A stretch of DNA of 64,000 nucleotides from Protopterus annectens (lineage: Eukaryota > Chordata > Ceratodontiformes > Protopteridae): NCBI RefSeq assembly GCF_019279795.1, contig NC_056726.1, forward strand, positions 1,134,131,552-1,134,195,551, given 5' to 3'. The position numbers and the translations under genes are program-made. The notes under the pieces were generated by a model. That model searched no databases and was not told the origin of the DNA. It saw only the letters and a program-made list of their open reading frames with translations. Below are positions 45,366 to 57,140 of this stretch, in pieces; within the stretch, counting starts at the first letter, position 1; each line of letters opens with the position of its first letter.

Positions 45366-47086
45366 AAAAAAATCACAAGGAAGAAGCAACAACTTCAGTC
45401 AATGTTGAAATACGTAATGATACTCGCTAAAAAGCTTCAGAAGCAACAGCCTTCAGTCAAAATCCTCTTTATTATAAGAAAGAACAAAACGTAAGCGCTT
45501 TCACGGAAATGCTTCTGCTTCATCAGATGTTTAAAAATATAATGAATCAAGCTAGATTTTATACCAAGTTTTATCTCAATTAATTAGGCAATTACAGAAC
45601 TTGATTATCATTTAAAAGGGCAATTATGTCCATAACTATCATATGCATACTGAAATATATATCTTTAAAAACTTGCTCTATATCAGTTCATAAATATAGA
45701 AACGAACAAAATAATACTTGAATAATAAATAATACAAATAAACTCAATTCATAAAATTTTAAATAAAAATAAAAAACAATTATACTACATATAACATTAC
45801 TACCTTAGAGTTCTAGCTTTAAGAAATGGTTTAATGGTAACACTTTCATTTAAGCCTCTCCCCCGATGTGCTGCTAATCTAAAAATCCATTTAAGTTCAC
45901 CTTGTTCTGTCAAGTTCGTAATATCACCTAACCTAACACTAGGGTATTGAACATGTAGTACTTGGAAATAAAATATATGATCTCGACCTTCCAATAAAGT
46001 ATGTTTCGCCAATGCACTGTATTCCTGTCCTCTCTCTAAACAATAGGCATGGTCTCTGATTCTCTCTCTCAAAGATCGGTTGGTTTTACCAACATAGTAC
46101 CTGAAACACACTCCACAGTGTGCAACATACACAACATTGCATGTGTTACAGGTACTGTTGTTCCTTAGCTCCCATAGGTAGCCAGTGTCCGGATTCTTAA
46201 AAAAACGAGACTCATCAATGTATGGGCACTGTGGACAATTACCACATTTCTTGGTACCAAAAGGAGCTAACCCGAAACCAAAATCAATTCTGGGACTTGT
46301 TTCCTTATAACAAAGTTGTTGCTTTAAGCACTTCATATTTTTATATGTAAACATGGGTTTATCTCCCACTAGCTCTCTGGTTTTACTATCAACTAATAAA
46401 ATATTCCAGTTAGCTGCCACTGCTTCTTTTATTCTATCTATATTACTGCCGAATGGAAGTATTATGGATTCTGGTCTTTTCAAGCCAGTTGTACAGACGG
46501 AATCTACATGTCGGTCTGAGCAATAAGGTCTAGCCCTAGTTCCTCTCAACTTCGCTACCTCAGCATACTTATTAGCAATGAGCCTTTCTTCATAACCCCT
46601 ATTCAAAAAAGCTTGCTTTAACTTATCAAGCTCTTCCTGTAACCTAGTGTCCTCACAACACAGTTGCGATGTTCTAATAGCTTGTCCTTTTATGATGTTA
46701 CCAAATATAGTTGAATTATGCATACTGTCTCTGTGTAAAAATGCTGCTCTATAGCAAGATTTTCTGTATACTGTGGTTTTAAGTTGAGAGCCTTCCTTGT
46801 GGACGGTTACATCCAAGTAATCAATACTCAGCGGTGAGTATGTTATAGTAAATTTCAGAAAAGGGCTACTGTTATTAACATATATATAAAAAGAATTCAA
46901 TCTATCTGCAGTACCATGCCATATAAAAAAGAGGTCATCTACAAAATGCCTATAAAACATAATTTGGCTGTGCCCTTGTAAATGGACTTTCTCCCAGGCT
47001 ACCGTAACTAAATTGGCATAAGTATTGGCACAGCTTGTGCCCATCGCGACCCCTTTCTTTTGTAAAAAGCAGCCTTCCTGAAAGAA
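45364..47086 (-). mobile_element. Penelope-like element, 5'-truncated
   Basis: The element runs from a 5' cut at about 47086 to a terminal region at 45364-45560. The terminal region reads on the - strand CATCTGATGAAGCAGAAGC, GTGAAAGCGCTTACG, then an AATAAAGAGG segment, typical of the pseudo-LTR of Penelope-like elements. A short direct repeat of AGAAGCAAC..CTTCAGTCAA lies at about 45381 and 45430. The coding part is described separately. Confidence 0.85.
45800..47086 (-). CDS. Penelope-like RT (C-terminal half) with GIY-YIG endonuclease
   Basis: An open frame of about 430 codons, uninterrupted over this span, begins inside the RT at GVAMGTSCANTYANL (near 47040) and FVDDLFFIW (near 46940), the catalytic box. 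A linker with CGNCPQCPYID (near 46230) carries paired cysteines. The GIY-YIG endonuclease reads RYYVGKTNRSLRERIRDHAY near 46080, and the protein ends PFLKARTLR at 45800. This order (RT, cysteine linker, GIY-YIG) is that of vertebrate Penelope-like elements such as Neptune. The N-terminal third of the RT is missing. The open frame extends to 47173 only by chance through the neighbouring inverted copy. Long openness suggests a fairly recent insertion. Confidence 0.85.
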   Translation of the reverse strand, partial: FFQEGCFLQKKGVAMGTSCANTYANLVTVAWEKVHLQGHSQIMFYRHFVDDLFFIWHGTADRLNSFYIYVNNSSPFLKFTITYSPLSIDYLDVTVHKEGSQLKTTVYRKSCYRAAFLHRDSMHNSTIFGNIIKGQAIRTSQLCCEDTRLQEELDKLKQAFLNRGYEERLIANKYAEVAKLRGTRARPYCSDRHVDSVCTTGLKRPESIILPFGSNIDRIKEAVAANWNILLVDSKTRELVGDKPMFTYKNMKCLKQQLCYKETSPRIDFGFGLAPFGTKKCGNCPQCPYIDESRFFKNPDTGYLWELRNNSTCNTCNVVYVAHCGVCFRYYVGKTNRSLRERIRDHAYCLERGQEYSALAKHTLLEGRDHIFYFQVLHVQYPSVRLGDITNLTEQGELKWIFRLAAHRGRGLNESVTIKPFLKARTLR

Positions 47087-47089
47087 AAA

Positions 47090-47840
47090 AACATGAGGGA
47101 ACAACGTAACACGGTCCCTTGTAATAATTGTAATCAGTGTCATTTTATAGATGACAGGAAAGACTTCCAACACCCATTAACGAAAGTAGTGTATGTGTTC
47201 ACCACAGATACAAGTTGTATTAGTAAGTGTGTAGTTTATTTGGATTTCCAACGGTTGCTTTTCCTGTACAGCGTTCTCGTTGGGAAGACCTGTAGGCAGC
47301 TCAGGAACGAATCGTGAACACTTATATGCAGTCAGAACTGGATCTGACAGAATAATGCATTAGGAGTAAAACATATTAAATTAATGGGAGCTGAGCATGA
47401 GTTTGTATTTAGTGTACTGCAACAATTAAAGACCAATATTAGGGAGGGATGTAGATACTTGCCTTTTAGAATGTGAACTTAAATGGATTATTAGGCTCAG
47501 GGCAGATAAAATCCCTGGCATTAATGACAAGGTACAAGTGAAACCTGCCCTTAAGAGGAAGAGGATTTTTAGACCATAGTATATGCTCACCACTAAGGGT
47601 TAACTTAGGAAAGGTGTGCCCTCATTTAATGATGTCATTTCTAGTTGTTTTAATTTGAACCTATTGGGTTTGATTTCATTGTATTTAAATGTTTTTACTG
47701 ACTATGCACTTTGTAGTTTGATAAAGCCGTGGAGGTGAAAGCGCTTACTGACAGTGCTAGCATACAATAAATCTTTTTTACTGGAATTGTTCGTGTTGGT
47801 GTTCTTATCGTGGTTTGGAACAAGGAACCAATTCTTTGAA
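47090..47840 (+). mobile_element. Second Penelope-like element, GIY-YIG remnant and 3' end
   Basis: CNNCNQCHFIDDRKDF near 47125 is a cysteine linker like the one in the - strand copy but from a different subfamily. VLVGKTCRQLRN near 47280 marks the endonuclease and ELKWIIRL near 47470 the C-terminus. The 3' part contains TGATAAAGCCGTGGAGGTG, AAGCGCTTACTGAC and AATAAATC near 47720-47780, a Penelope-type terminal sequence. It has multiple breaks and starts at the linker, meeting the - strand copy head to head. Confidence 0.75.
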
Positions 47841-47995
47841 GACTGAGAGTGATATATTTTACAGCCATTCACTTCACTTGCATGTGGACTTTTATTTTTG
47901 ACTTTTTATTTCAAGTTGCAGTGAAGTTAATCTGTTTGGTGGTTTGTGTTGGCTGTTTTATTGTACTCAGTTTCATCCCAAGTGCCTTCACTTCT

Positions 47996-48700
47996 GCACT
48001 CCAGTCCCTTATCATTTAATGAAGTTCCTGGTCAGTGCCTGCTTGAAGTGCCACATTGAAAACAGCATCTTTGTTGATTTGTTTCCTCAAACCTGTTTGG
48101 TAATGTAGCTCATCATCAGTATGAACAGCAGTGGACTCAAAGCTGAACCCTGATGCACACCCACTCTGACTGGGAACCCTTCTGTGAGTCCCAACACTGT
48201 TCATACTTTTATCATTGGGATCTTGCACATTGCCTGCAGTAATTCTATCAATATTTCCTGGACTTATATCATTGAAGGCCTGGCAAAATCAGTTTCCTTG
48301 TGACCTTGTTATATGCTTTCTCCAAATTTAGGAATGCTCAGCTGGATTCTTTTGTCATCTCTAGCTTCGTCCCCACTATAAACACCAGGTTGGTTGTATT
48401 GGATCCTGATGTGAATGCGAACTGCTCATCAGCCACTTACTTTCTACTCTAAGAATTCAATTAACTATCAACCTCCACTGCACATTCATGCAATGCAACA
48501 GCAGTTTTATAACTCTGCACTGGTCATGGTTTTTAAATATCCACTTTGTTCTTATACACTGGACCTAGGATTCTCACTCTCCAGCCATCCGGGATATGCC
48601 CCTCTCTCCATATTGTGTTATGTATACTCGAGCTATTTTTCTCCTATATGTTCCAACACCTTGATCATATCCTTCTGTGACTTGATCTGAACCTGCTTGT
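47996..48700 (-). mobile_element. LINE fragment, RT domain, clade not assigned
   Basis: On the - strand the segment near 48110-48170 reads GVHQGSALSPLLFILMMSYI, the conserved RT block before the catalytic site. Downstream and upstream parts are diverged and frames change often. The motif is unlike CR1 (SGVPQGSVLGP) or LINE-B here, so this is another LINE family. Confidence 0.55.
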
Positions 48701-48884
48701 TTTCCGGAATTCCTCTGCCCTTGATGTCTTCTGTCCTGGTGAGCAGATCATGCTAGTGTCACCCATCTAAAGAGCATCTTCTTTATCTTTCTGCATTTGC
48801 CAGTGCAATATTGGCGTGTATTCTCAGGGGAATAGACTCCTGAAAAAAAGAATAATGGTTCCATTACACCATTCCCTGATGAGG

Positions 48885-49147
48885 CTATATGTTGTGTACT
48901 ATATGTTGTGTGCTATATGTTGTGTACTATATGTTGTGTGCTATATGTTGTGTGCTATATGTTGTGTGCTATATGTTGTGTACTATATGTTGTGTGCTAT
49001 ATGTTGTGTACTATATGTTGTGTGCTATATGTTGTGTGCTATATGTTGTGTGCTATATGTTGTGTGCTATATGTTGTGTGCTATATGTTGTGTGCTATAT
49101 GTTGTGTGCTATATGTTGTGTGCTATATGTTGTGTACTATATGTTGT
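48885..49147 (+). repeat. 14-bp tandem array, 18 units
   Basis: The unit CTATATGTTGTGTG (or ...GTA) repeats 18 times exactly from 48885 to 49136, with a partial 19th. Only one position varies (G or A before the next C). Because 14 is not a multiple of 3, all three + frames stay open, giving ORFs with a 14-residue period that are not real genes. Confidence 0.97.
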
Positions 49148-50464
49148 TCTGTTGGCCATAGAAGGAGAGAGACATGTCAAGCTGCTTGATGGTGTTCAGT
49201 GGAAATCCAATAGAATGTAGCAAGAGATGGAGGATGAAGGTATGTCCAGAAACTAGAGGAAGTAAGTCTTTCTTCTAAAATGTTTCTTCTAAAGGTTAGA
49301 AGAGACTGTGAGGACATCTTGTGTATACATAAGATGACATGAGGGAGATATAAAGAGGATATTCCAGGAAGGACAATCTTGGGGAGATGGCAAAGACCCC
49401 GGACTGTAGGAACCATTCACTCCTTGGATCTGTCAAAGTAATTCATAGACAGGACTGAGAAGCCATGACATGGAAGAGAAGAAATCCACATATGTATTCA
49501 AAAGGTATGGGGCAGATAGAGAAGAGATGAGAGAAAGACAGGAAAGGAGGGAGGGGAGGGAGAGTTGAATGTTGTATGCTCTTTATGGGCAGATTAAACA
49601 GGTTTACAGAATCCTTTTGCTATCAAACAAATGTAAGCTACGATGATTTTTTTTTCAGGTTGTTAGTCAGAATAGCAATAAACTAATCCGGCCCTAAGTT
49701 TTATTAAGCACGATCATATTTCACTGTTTTAAAGAGTACTCCATCAATAAGAAATAAAGATGCAAGGATAAGTATTAACAAAGTTGTAGGAAGGACATTG
49801 ATGTGTATGTTTGTGTGTGTGTGTGGGGGGGGGCTCGGGTCAGCTACTGTTGGCAGTTTGTGTAGGCAGCAGCAACAGGTAATTATTATGTATTACGTAT
49901 TTATAGTTTTAGGAAGTTACCTTGGGCATGATATCACTTTGCTGTAGCTCTGGCAATAAGACACACCACTGACTAGTCAAAATGTCTCCAGACCTCTGCT
50001 ATCCTGGCAGAGTCCACAACTTATGTTAATGACTGGCTAGACCCATCTTATACCTCTAGATGTTCTCTGAAACAGTGGTGCTGATTTTATTTAGCCTGGC
50101 TGGAGTATAACATCTATGCAACACGTTTTGCTGGAGACTGTATAGGGCCTATAGTGACCATTCTATGACTTGATCGTTTCCCACAACTTTCAGCATGTAA
50201 CCATGCTGGCATTTTGTCAAGTATTTACTCTGCAGAAATTATCACTTGGCACACCTCATCTCTTCTCTATTTGTCCCATGCCTTCTCAAATGCCTCTGTT
50301 TGGGTACATCCTGTCTATGTGCCTCTTAAGGTCATCCATTTGTGCTTCTACCATCTCTAGATTCTCGTTTCTTGATATACTGCAACTGCAAAACTAGGGA
50401 TCCAATGATACTTTGGTACTGGAGCCAGGATAAGATTAAATAGAGAACTTAGCCACTGACTTTA
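49148..50464. other. No gene seen
   Basis: Unassigned sequence with a short TG/G run near 49810-49830. ORFs are short and unremarkable. Confidence 0.45.
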
Positions 50465-51482
50465 TTGTAGGTTCATAGGATGATACGAGCCTATTGGCCT
50501 GGAGGCCCTTATAAGCCTAGCCAAGAATTTCATTCATGTTCCCACAAAGTCAGCGCCTGTTTTCCCTCTCCAGCAGAGACATAGGTGGGATCCTGGGGTA
50601 TATTTTTTGTTTCCCATCCAGTCATCCAGGTTCCTCTTAAAGAGGGCTAGTGAGGTACTTTGCTTGGCATGCACAGGGAGTCTATTTCACAGATGGGTGA
50701 GTCACTGGGACAGAAATCTATCCCACAAACCAGTTCTATTAATGTCATTGAGCAGGTTGAGGCCTTGTGTGTGAGTTGCTTGAGTGGAGTTTAACTTACG
50801 GATATGCAGCAACTCCATCAAGGCTAAGTCTGATAGAGCCTTGTATGCCAGACACAGGTCACCTCTGAACAGACTGTACAAGGCTGCATAGAGGGACCGG
50901 GCTTTTAGCCTATCTGTAAAGGATAGATGTTTGAGACTCTGGATTTTCCTGGTCTAGAACGTCTGTGTTCTCTCCAACTGCTGCATGTGCTTGGCAAGGT
51001 ACACGCCGAAGGGGGCATTGTACTCACTAATGGGTCTGATAAGGGAGGAGTACAGGGATGTTATGATCTCCTTGTTCCTGGATGAAATACCCTTAATTAT
51101 GAGATGGGCCACATAGAAGGCTTTCCATACAACGGAGGCAACGTGTTGCTCAAAAGTCAGGTTGCTATCAACCTGGGTGCCCAAGTCCCTCACGACTGAT
51201 TGCGTGCTTAGTACTTTGTTATTAATATGATAATTAGTGAGGATGCCATTTTCCCAAAAGGGATAATGACGCATTTCTTGGCATCTAGTTTGAGGCCATG
51301 CTTCTGGCACCAGTCATTAGTTTGGGTAAGGCCCTCTTGGAGGATGTTCACATCTCTAGGAGAATTTATGATAGTGCCTAGCTTGCAGTCATCTGCAAAC
51401 ATGGTCAGCCACAAACCAGTGGTTTTGGCTTGCACCTTGGAAAAGTATATCCCAAGCAGTAGAGGCCTCAAGACCAATCTTT
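50465..51482 (-). mobile_element. CR1-like LINE, RT palm to 3' end
   Basis: The frame 51208-51477 (-) reads MFADDCKLGTIINSP, with the FADD motif intact, and DWCQKHGLKLDAKKC. The next frame 50954-51310 reads VVRDLGTQVDSNLTFEQH and SSLIRPISEYNAPFGVYL. The 3' UTR ends at 50465 with a TCATCCTATGAACCTA tail on the - strand. One frameshift lies near 51220. It is among the better-kept RT segments in the window, truncated 5' at the LLLGIYF block. Confidence 0.78.
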
Positions 51483-53457
51483 AGATCCTCTACTGTAGAT
51501 AGCAGTTAACCTGTGGCATCATGGAATAAAATGTCTGAACATCACAGACTCCAAAGACAGAGTGGTATTCGGGGATGGACAAGGGGAGGAGGCAGCAAGC
51601 TAGCATATGGGGTAATGGGCTAGTTGCAAGTTATCAATGAGTGTTCTACATTTGGTAGCAGCAGAGCGACTGGAAGGTAAACTACTCTAATAAGCTCATA
51701 GTGATAGATGGCTTCATGAAGAATTCTGATATGCACCATGCTTGCTATTGCCATAGTCTAGAATAGTTGAGGGGTTCTAAATGTCTTAATAAGTATGGCT
51801 AGACTAAAAGTTTAGACATGCAACTGCAGACTTGACACATTCCACCCTCCATCCATTTTTGCCTGCAAAAGGTTTTCTAATTTGCCATGGATATACAAAT
51901 GTGCAGTTAACACTAGTGTTTAGTGTACCTGCATTAATTAGTGCATGTGCAAATCCAGCCTGGGTTGAAAATACTAGACCTAGAAGTACATAATTCATAC
52001 AGGCTGCAAGTACCTTAGCCAGTGGTTTGGTATGTAAAGTGATACTTGATATAGATCTGAAGTTGGATGGTTGAGTGATGGATTCCCATTGGGCAGAATA
52101 CTAATGACAGTTCTTCTCTGTCATAAGTATGAAGCAAGGAACATCAAAGCCATGAACTGCAAATAAATAGGTAATGTGAGTAAAAAAAGTGAAAGACATC
52201 ACATCTGAGGTTACACTCTCGCAGGGTGGCAGAAAACTGTAAAGTTCTAATTGGTTAAGAAAATGTCACAGCTCCAAACTTTTAATGAGTGCTGTGTCTA
52301 AATTAATGACAGCCAATCAGTGATAACATTGTGTATAGAACCATGAAGGGTGCCCTGTTTCTTTTCTTATGGTAATATTGGATGTTAATTAAATGTGCAA
52401 AGAATTTCTTGTTAAGAATTTCTTAAGAATTGTAAAGAATTTCTTGTTAATTTTCTTGTTAAGGTCAATTGAGAAGCTGTTGACCCTACACACTTTTCCT
52501 TTAGGCAGTTCCCTAATAGCAGCTAACAGGTTTTCTGAAATGTTAGTACATATGCAAAAGCCCCCTGGGGTGCTTCCCCCTCGCTTGAGGTATGCATTGA
52601 GGTGAGTTACCTCCCATATTCACTAGCTGTCACATGCAAGTCCCTGTTATTTATCCTGTCACTTCTTGATCGTCTAGTGTCTTTCTCTTAGCTTATCTGG
52701 ATGCCAAATCTAAAAGCAGAGTTTTCCAGCTTCTCCAGTTACTCTTTAGTCTGCTCCAAGCACACAGCCCAGAGCTAATTCTCTTTTATGATGGACTTCT
52801 TGCTGGATACACAAATTCATCCATCATATTTCGGTTTTAACACTGACTGCCTTACTTTCCATTTTACCAGCTGGATATATTTAAATTACAGATTTTTTTT
52901 TTCTTGTTTAAAAAAATACCAGGCTACTCCTTGCTACAATATGCCACACAGCTGAGTATGATTTCTGGGTATCTAACATTAATCCAGGATTGGTGTAGTG
53001 TGGTAATATTTGTCCTGATGCATTACTAAACATTTTCCATTTCTCTGGGCTAAGGCCCATATCCAAGGACATATCCAGGCATGTACCTTATATGTAATAG
53101 TGTGAGTTTCATTTTACTAATTACGACTTTATTATGTCCATTGAGCTGCACCTTTTCATCTGTTTGTGCTGTCACTCTCTTTCCTTTTCCTGAACAATGA
53201 CTTATTTGAGCTGTTAGCTGAGTGGAGCCTATGCCCCAAATGTCTGCAGATGCAAAATGCAGCATGTAGCCATTAATCTACAGCTAGGTCCCAAGTTACC
53301 TCTGCACTCTGTACCAGTAATGCTAAACTGAATTCCAATATAACTTGGGTTTAACCAGATGTGCATTGTTGACAACTTGTTGTAAGCTCTAGTTTATGTC
53401 ATTGATGTAGATACTCATATATAAAATCTGCATCTGAAATTCCCTGAAACTAAGGTC
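51483..53457. other. No gene seen
   Basis: Unassigned. Around 52397-52470 a short repeat of AAGAATTTCTTGTTAA occurs three times. No coding signature. Confidence 0.45.
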
Positions 53458-55380
53458 CACAGGTTTATTCTAGGCTAACAACCATCAGGGTCTTTACAAG
53501 CCAAGCTGTGTACCCCAGCCCAATTTTGCCCCCAAGTTCCTTGGATACCTATATGGTAAGGTATGTTAGTAAAGAGGTAGCTAAGTGTTATGGGGTATGT
53601 TAGTTGGGGAATAATTTACTTACTGTCATCCTCTGTTCATCAGAGACATGGCAGCCAGGCTAGGGGTGAATTTGTGATTTTCTTCCAGTGATCACTGTTT
53701 TCTTTAATAGGGTCAGTCTGCTTCACATAGAAGGGAACTTGTTCCATAGGGTTCCTATGAGACACATTGCTGGCTCACCAGCATGTTCATTTGTGTAGCA
53801 GACAAAGGTCAGGTAATTGGATCTTGTGTTTTTGGTGCTGTTTGTTTTGTAGATGTGCAAGATAACCATCAGAGCTGTATCAGAAGATGCCTTATATGCA
53901 AGGCATAGACTGCCTCTCAGTAACCTGTAGGATACTGAGTACAGAGATAAGACCTTAAGGCAATCTGTGTAAGATAGGGTATTCATACCCTGGATTCATC
54001 TGGTGAGGAACCTTTGAGGGTATTGTAACTGTTGCAAGTCCCTGGTTGGGTACATGCCATAGCAGGCATTGTACTCAATGCTAAGTCTGATAAGAGCTTT
54101 GTAGACTGGAACTATAACTTACCTGAGATACTCCACTGGTGACCAGTCTCCTAGTCGAGGTGGTCTCACCATTCCTGATTTCTTGGGTCCTAACTGTGAG
54201 CCTGCCAGCAATCCAGCAAGTAAGGTAGGAATTTATGCATAGTTCTAAGGGTTTGTCAACAATACCTGAGTGGGATATTGTATTGAATGCTGTGGCCAGG
54301 TCAATGTAGTCAGTATGCACCATTGCCCCCCTCATTCATAGCCTTAGTAACCTTCTCAAAGAATTCTGACAGGTTGAGTAGGTGAGCTAACCTTAACAAA
54401 GCCAAATGAGCTACACGCTCTAGGGACCTAAACCTTGTCACCACAATAAACAGGACATGCTGGAGGGATAGATTCCTGTCCCAGAGACTTCCTATACTCT
54501 TGAACAAGCTACCCATCTATGTCAAGCAGAGTTCCTCATTAGCACTCTTCAAGAAAAATCTTGATGAGTGGATGGTAAATAGGAAATGCACCCTGGGGAT
54601 CACTTCTGTGGCTCTGCTCGACTGGGGCACAGGAAATTAACTTTCTTGGGTGTCGTAAGCCAGGGAACCTTGTTGGCTAGGCTTACTTAGGCCCTTGGGT
54701 CGATAACCTAGCACCTACATATGAACCTAAACTGTGATGGGTCCATTGCTTGTAGGTTGTCAATATCCTTGTTGATCATTTCCATGATAATTTGTTAACA
54801 TGGTTTTGCATATTAGACTTGTCAGACTGATGGGTTTGTAGTTCCTGGGGTCACTTGATGGTCCACTCTTATGAAGAGGGGGTGAAAGTTGTAGCCCTCC
54901 ATTCACATGGTACCTAACCTGTTAGGATGCTGTAGTTCAAGACTGCCTCAAGTGGTCCTACCAGGTCATGTTTTAGCCTATTTAGGAGGCAATCGGGGAT
55001 ATTGTGGGGGGTCCATGGAAGCAGTGTTTTTAGCTTTGGCAAGCACCAGCAAAACCTGCACCCTGTTGCTAATCGGGGGGTATGCTAGAAGGGATTTCAC
55101 AGAGGATATTCGGGGTGAATATAGAGATAAATTTATCACTCAGTAGATTCACTATGTGACACTGGTCAGTGAAGGTTTTGCCATTTACAGCCAGTTCTGC
55201 ACACCACCGAGTGTTACCTTTAAGGTTCCTGACTTAATTGAAGAAGGTCTTCTTAATATCCTTGTCCTGTGAGGCTATCCTGCTGTCATAATTGGCCTTG
55301 TTAGACTTTATTAGACCTTGTATTTTTTTGCTTAGTTGTACTAGAGAGCACTTGTCACTGTGAGAGTTGCTCTTTCTGAT
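53458..55380 (-). mobile_element. CR1-like LINE, linker to 3' end, interrupted by another CR1 tail
   Basis: From right to left on the - strand: a linker (55375-55000), YKPISLTSLICKT near 54830, AMDPSQF at about 54745, [insertion], GFVK at 54405, LLNLSEFFEKVTKAMNEG near 54350, TDYIDLATAFNTISHS near 54300 and a C-terminal block near 53900, ending in a CR1 tail near 53460-53510. The protein reads across the insertion without loss: SQF on one side, GFVK on the other. The first part of ORF2 and ORF1 are absent. Confidence 0.75.
54410..54735 (+). mobile_element. CR1-like 3' end nested in an opposite-strand CR1
   Basis: TRSRDLNLVTTINRTCWRD-type sequence starts near 54412, followed by LFKKNLDEWMVNRKC near 54545 and a 3' UTR ending ACCTACATATGAACCTA (54714-54730). 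Its edges fall exactly between the two halves of the - strand CR1. No clear target duplication. Confidence 0.8.
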
Positions 55381-55399
55381 TTTGACCATGACTTTTTTC

Positions 55400-57140
55400 T
55401 TTTGTTATATACTCTGTTAGTGAAGGAAGGTAATGGCTGATAAATTTAGCTGTAACACCACCCCCCTCTATTCCCTGTGAAATCACTTCTAGCATATCTT
55501 CCCCAACTATTAACAAGGAGCAGATCCTGGTGGTGCTTGATATGCCCAAAAACACTGCTTCAATGGGCCTTGACAATATTCCAGGTTGCCAATAAATTGT
55601 CTAAAACTTGAGCAAGCAGGATCACTTGAGGCATTGTTCAACTACAGCCTCAAAACAGGTTACATGCCAGGTGAATGGAAGGACACAATGGTCATCCATC
55701 TTCATAAGGATGGACCATCAACCGTCCCCAAGAACTGCAGACCCTTCACTCTGACAAGTCTAATATGCAAAGCCATAGGACATTGGCGACCTACAAACAG
55801 TATGCCCATCCCAGTTTGGTTTGGTAACAGACATTCTTTATTGCTCAACCTCTTAGCCTATGGATGAGGGTAAAACAGTGCATACTGCTTACCTTCAACA
55901 GGCCAATGTGTTCAATACAATACCCCACTCAAGTATTGTTGACAAATTCTCAGAACTAGGTATAAATCCCTGCACAACTTGCTGGTTGGGTCAGACAGAA
56001 CACAAGAAGTCAGGATTGATGAGACCACCTCCACCAGGAGACCAGTCACCAGTGGAGTACCCCAGGGCTTCATGTTAGGTGTGCTCTTGCTTGGTATCTA
56101 CTTTTTGGAAGTCACTGCTGATGTTAAAGGCTTCTGGCTCACCAAGTTTGCAGATGATTGTAAGTGAAGGTATCATAGATTCCAGAGGGTCTAACACAAA
56201 CAAATGACTGGTGTCAAAGACATGGATTAAAACTCAATGCAAAGAAATGCATTATGCTGCCCTTAGTGAAATTATCTCCCAGAGCTACTTACTCCTTCAA
56301 TAAAACAATCCTAACAGTTGATGAGGTAGTTATGGGTCTTGGAACATATATAGACAGCAATCTGGCCTTCAACCAACACATAGCCAAGACAGTAAGAAAA
56401 TCATTCTGTGTCACCCACCTCATAAGCAAGGGTATGGCATCCAGGTTCAGGAAAGTTATAGTACTATTCTACTCAGCACTTATCAGACCCATCATTGAGT
56501 ACAATACCCCTCTTGGCATATACCTAACCAGGCACTTGCAATAGTTGGAATGCCATCAAAAGTTCTTCACCAGGAGAATCCAGGGTATGAATATCCTGTC
56601 CTACACAGATCGCCTCAAGGCCCTATCTTTGTACTCAGTTTCCTACAGGTTACTGAGAGGTGACCTATGCCTGGCATAGAAGGCATCCTCAGATCCAGCT
56701 CTGCTGAATCTTTTACACGTCCACAAAATAATAAGCTCAAGAAACACCAACTTCAAGAACCTTAGCTTTGCCTGCAACATAAATAAAACATGCTGAAGAG
56801 ACTGATATGTGTCTCAAAGGATCCCTGTGCTATAGAATAAGCTCCCCATCTATGTGAAGCAGAGTTCATCCCTGACCCTTTTCAAAAGAAATCTTGATCA
56901 TTTGATGAGAAATCGCAAATTCACCTCTGGTCTGGCCTCCATGTCTCTGATGGACAGAGGTAGGCAGTATGTAAATTCATCCCCCCCCCCCCACACACAC
57001 ACACACATAACCCATGGCTACCTCTTTACTAACACACCCAATCATATACGTGTCCATGAAACTTGGGGACAAAACTAGGCTGAGTTGCATGGCTGGGCTT
57101 GTGAAGATGCTGGTGGTCATTAGGTTAGTATAAAACTATG
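55400..57140 (+). mobile_element. CR1-like LINE, linker to 3' end
   Basis: TASMGLDNIPGC near 55560 and YSLKTGYMPGEWKDT near 55640 mark the linker. The RT shows FTLTSLICKAIG near 55745, a SGVPQGFMLGVLLLGIYF block near 56050 and an intact KFADDCK at 56145 directly before a stop. LTVDEVVMGLGTYIDSNLAFNQH near 56310 and LIRPIIEYNTPLGIYL near 56480 follow. The C-terminus lies near 56860-56960 and a C-rich/(CA)n patch at 56978-57008 sits in the 3' region. It starts head to head with the - strand copy at about 55380. Confidence 0.75.

Noticed and set aside
48816-49220. A 134-codon cysteine-rich ORF
   Set aside because: It is the translation of the 14-bp tandem array; the other two frames are equally open.
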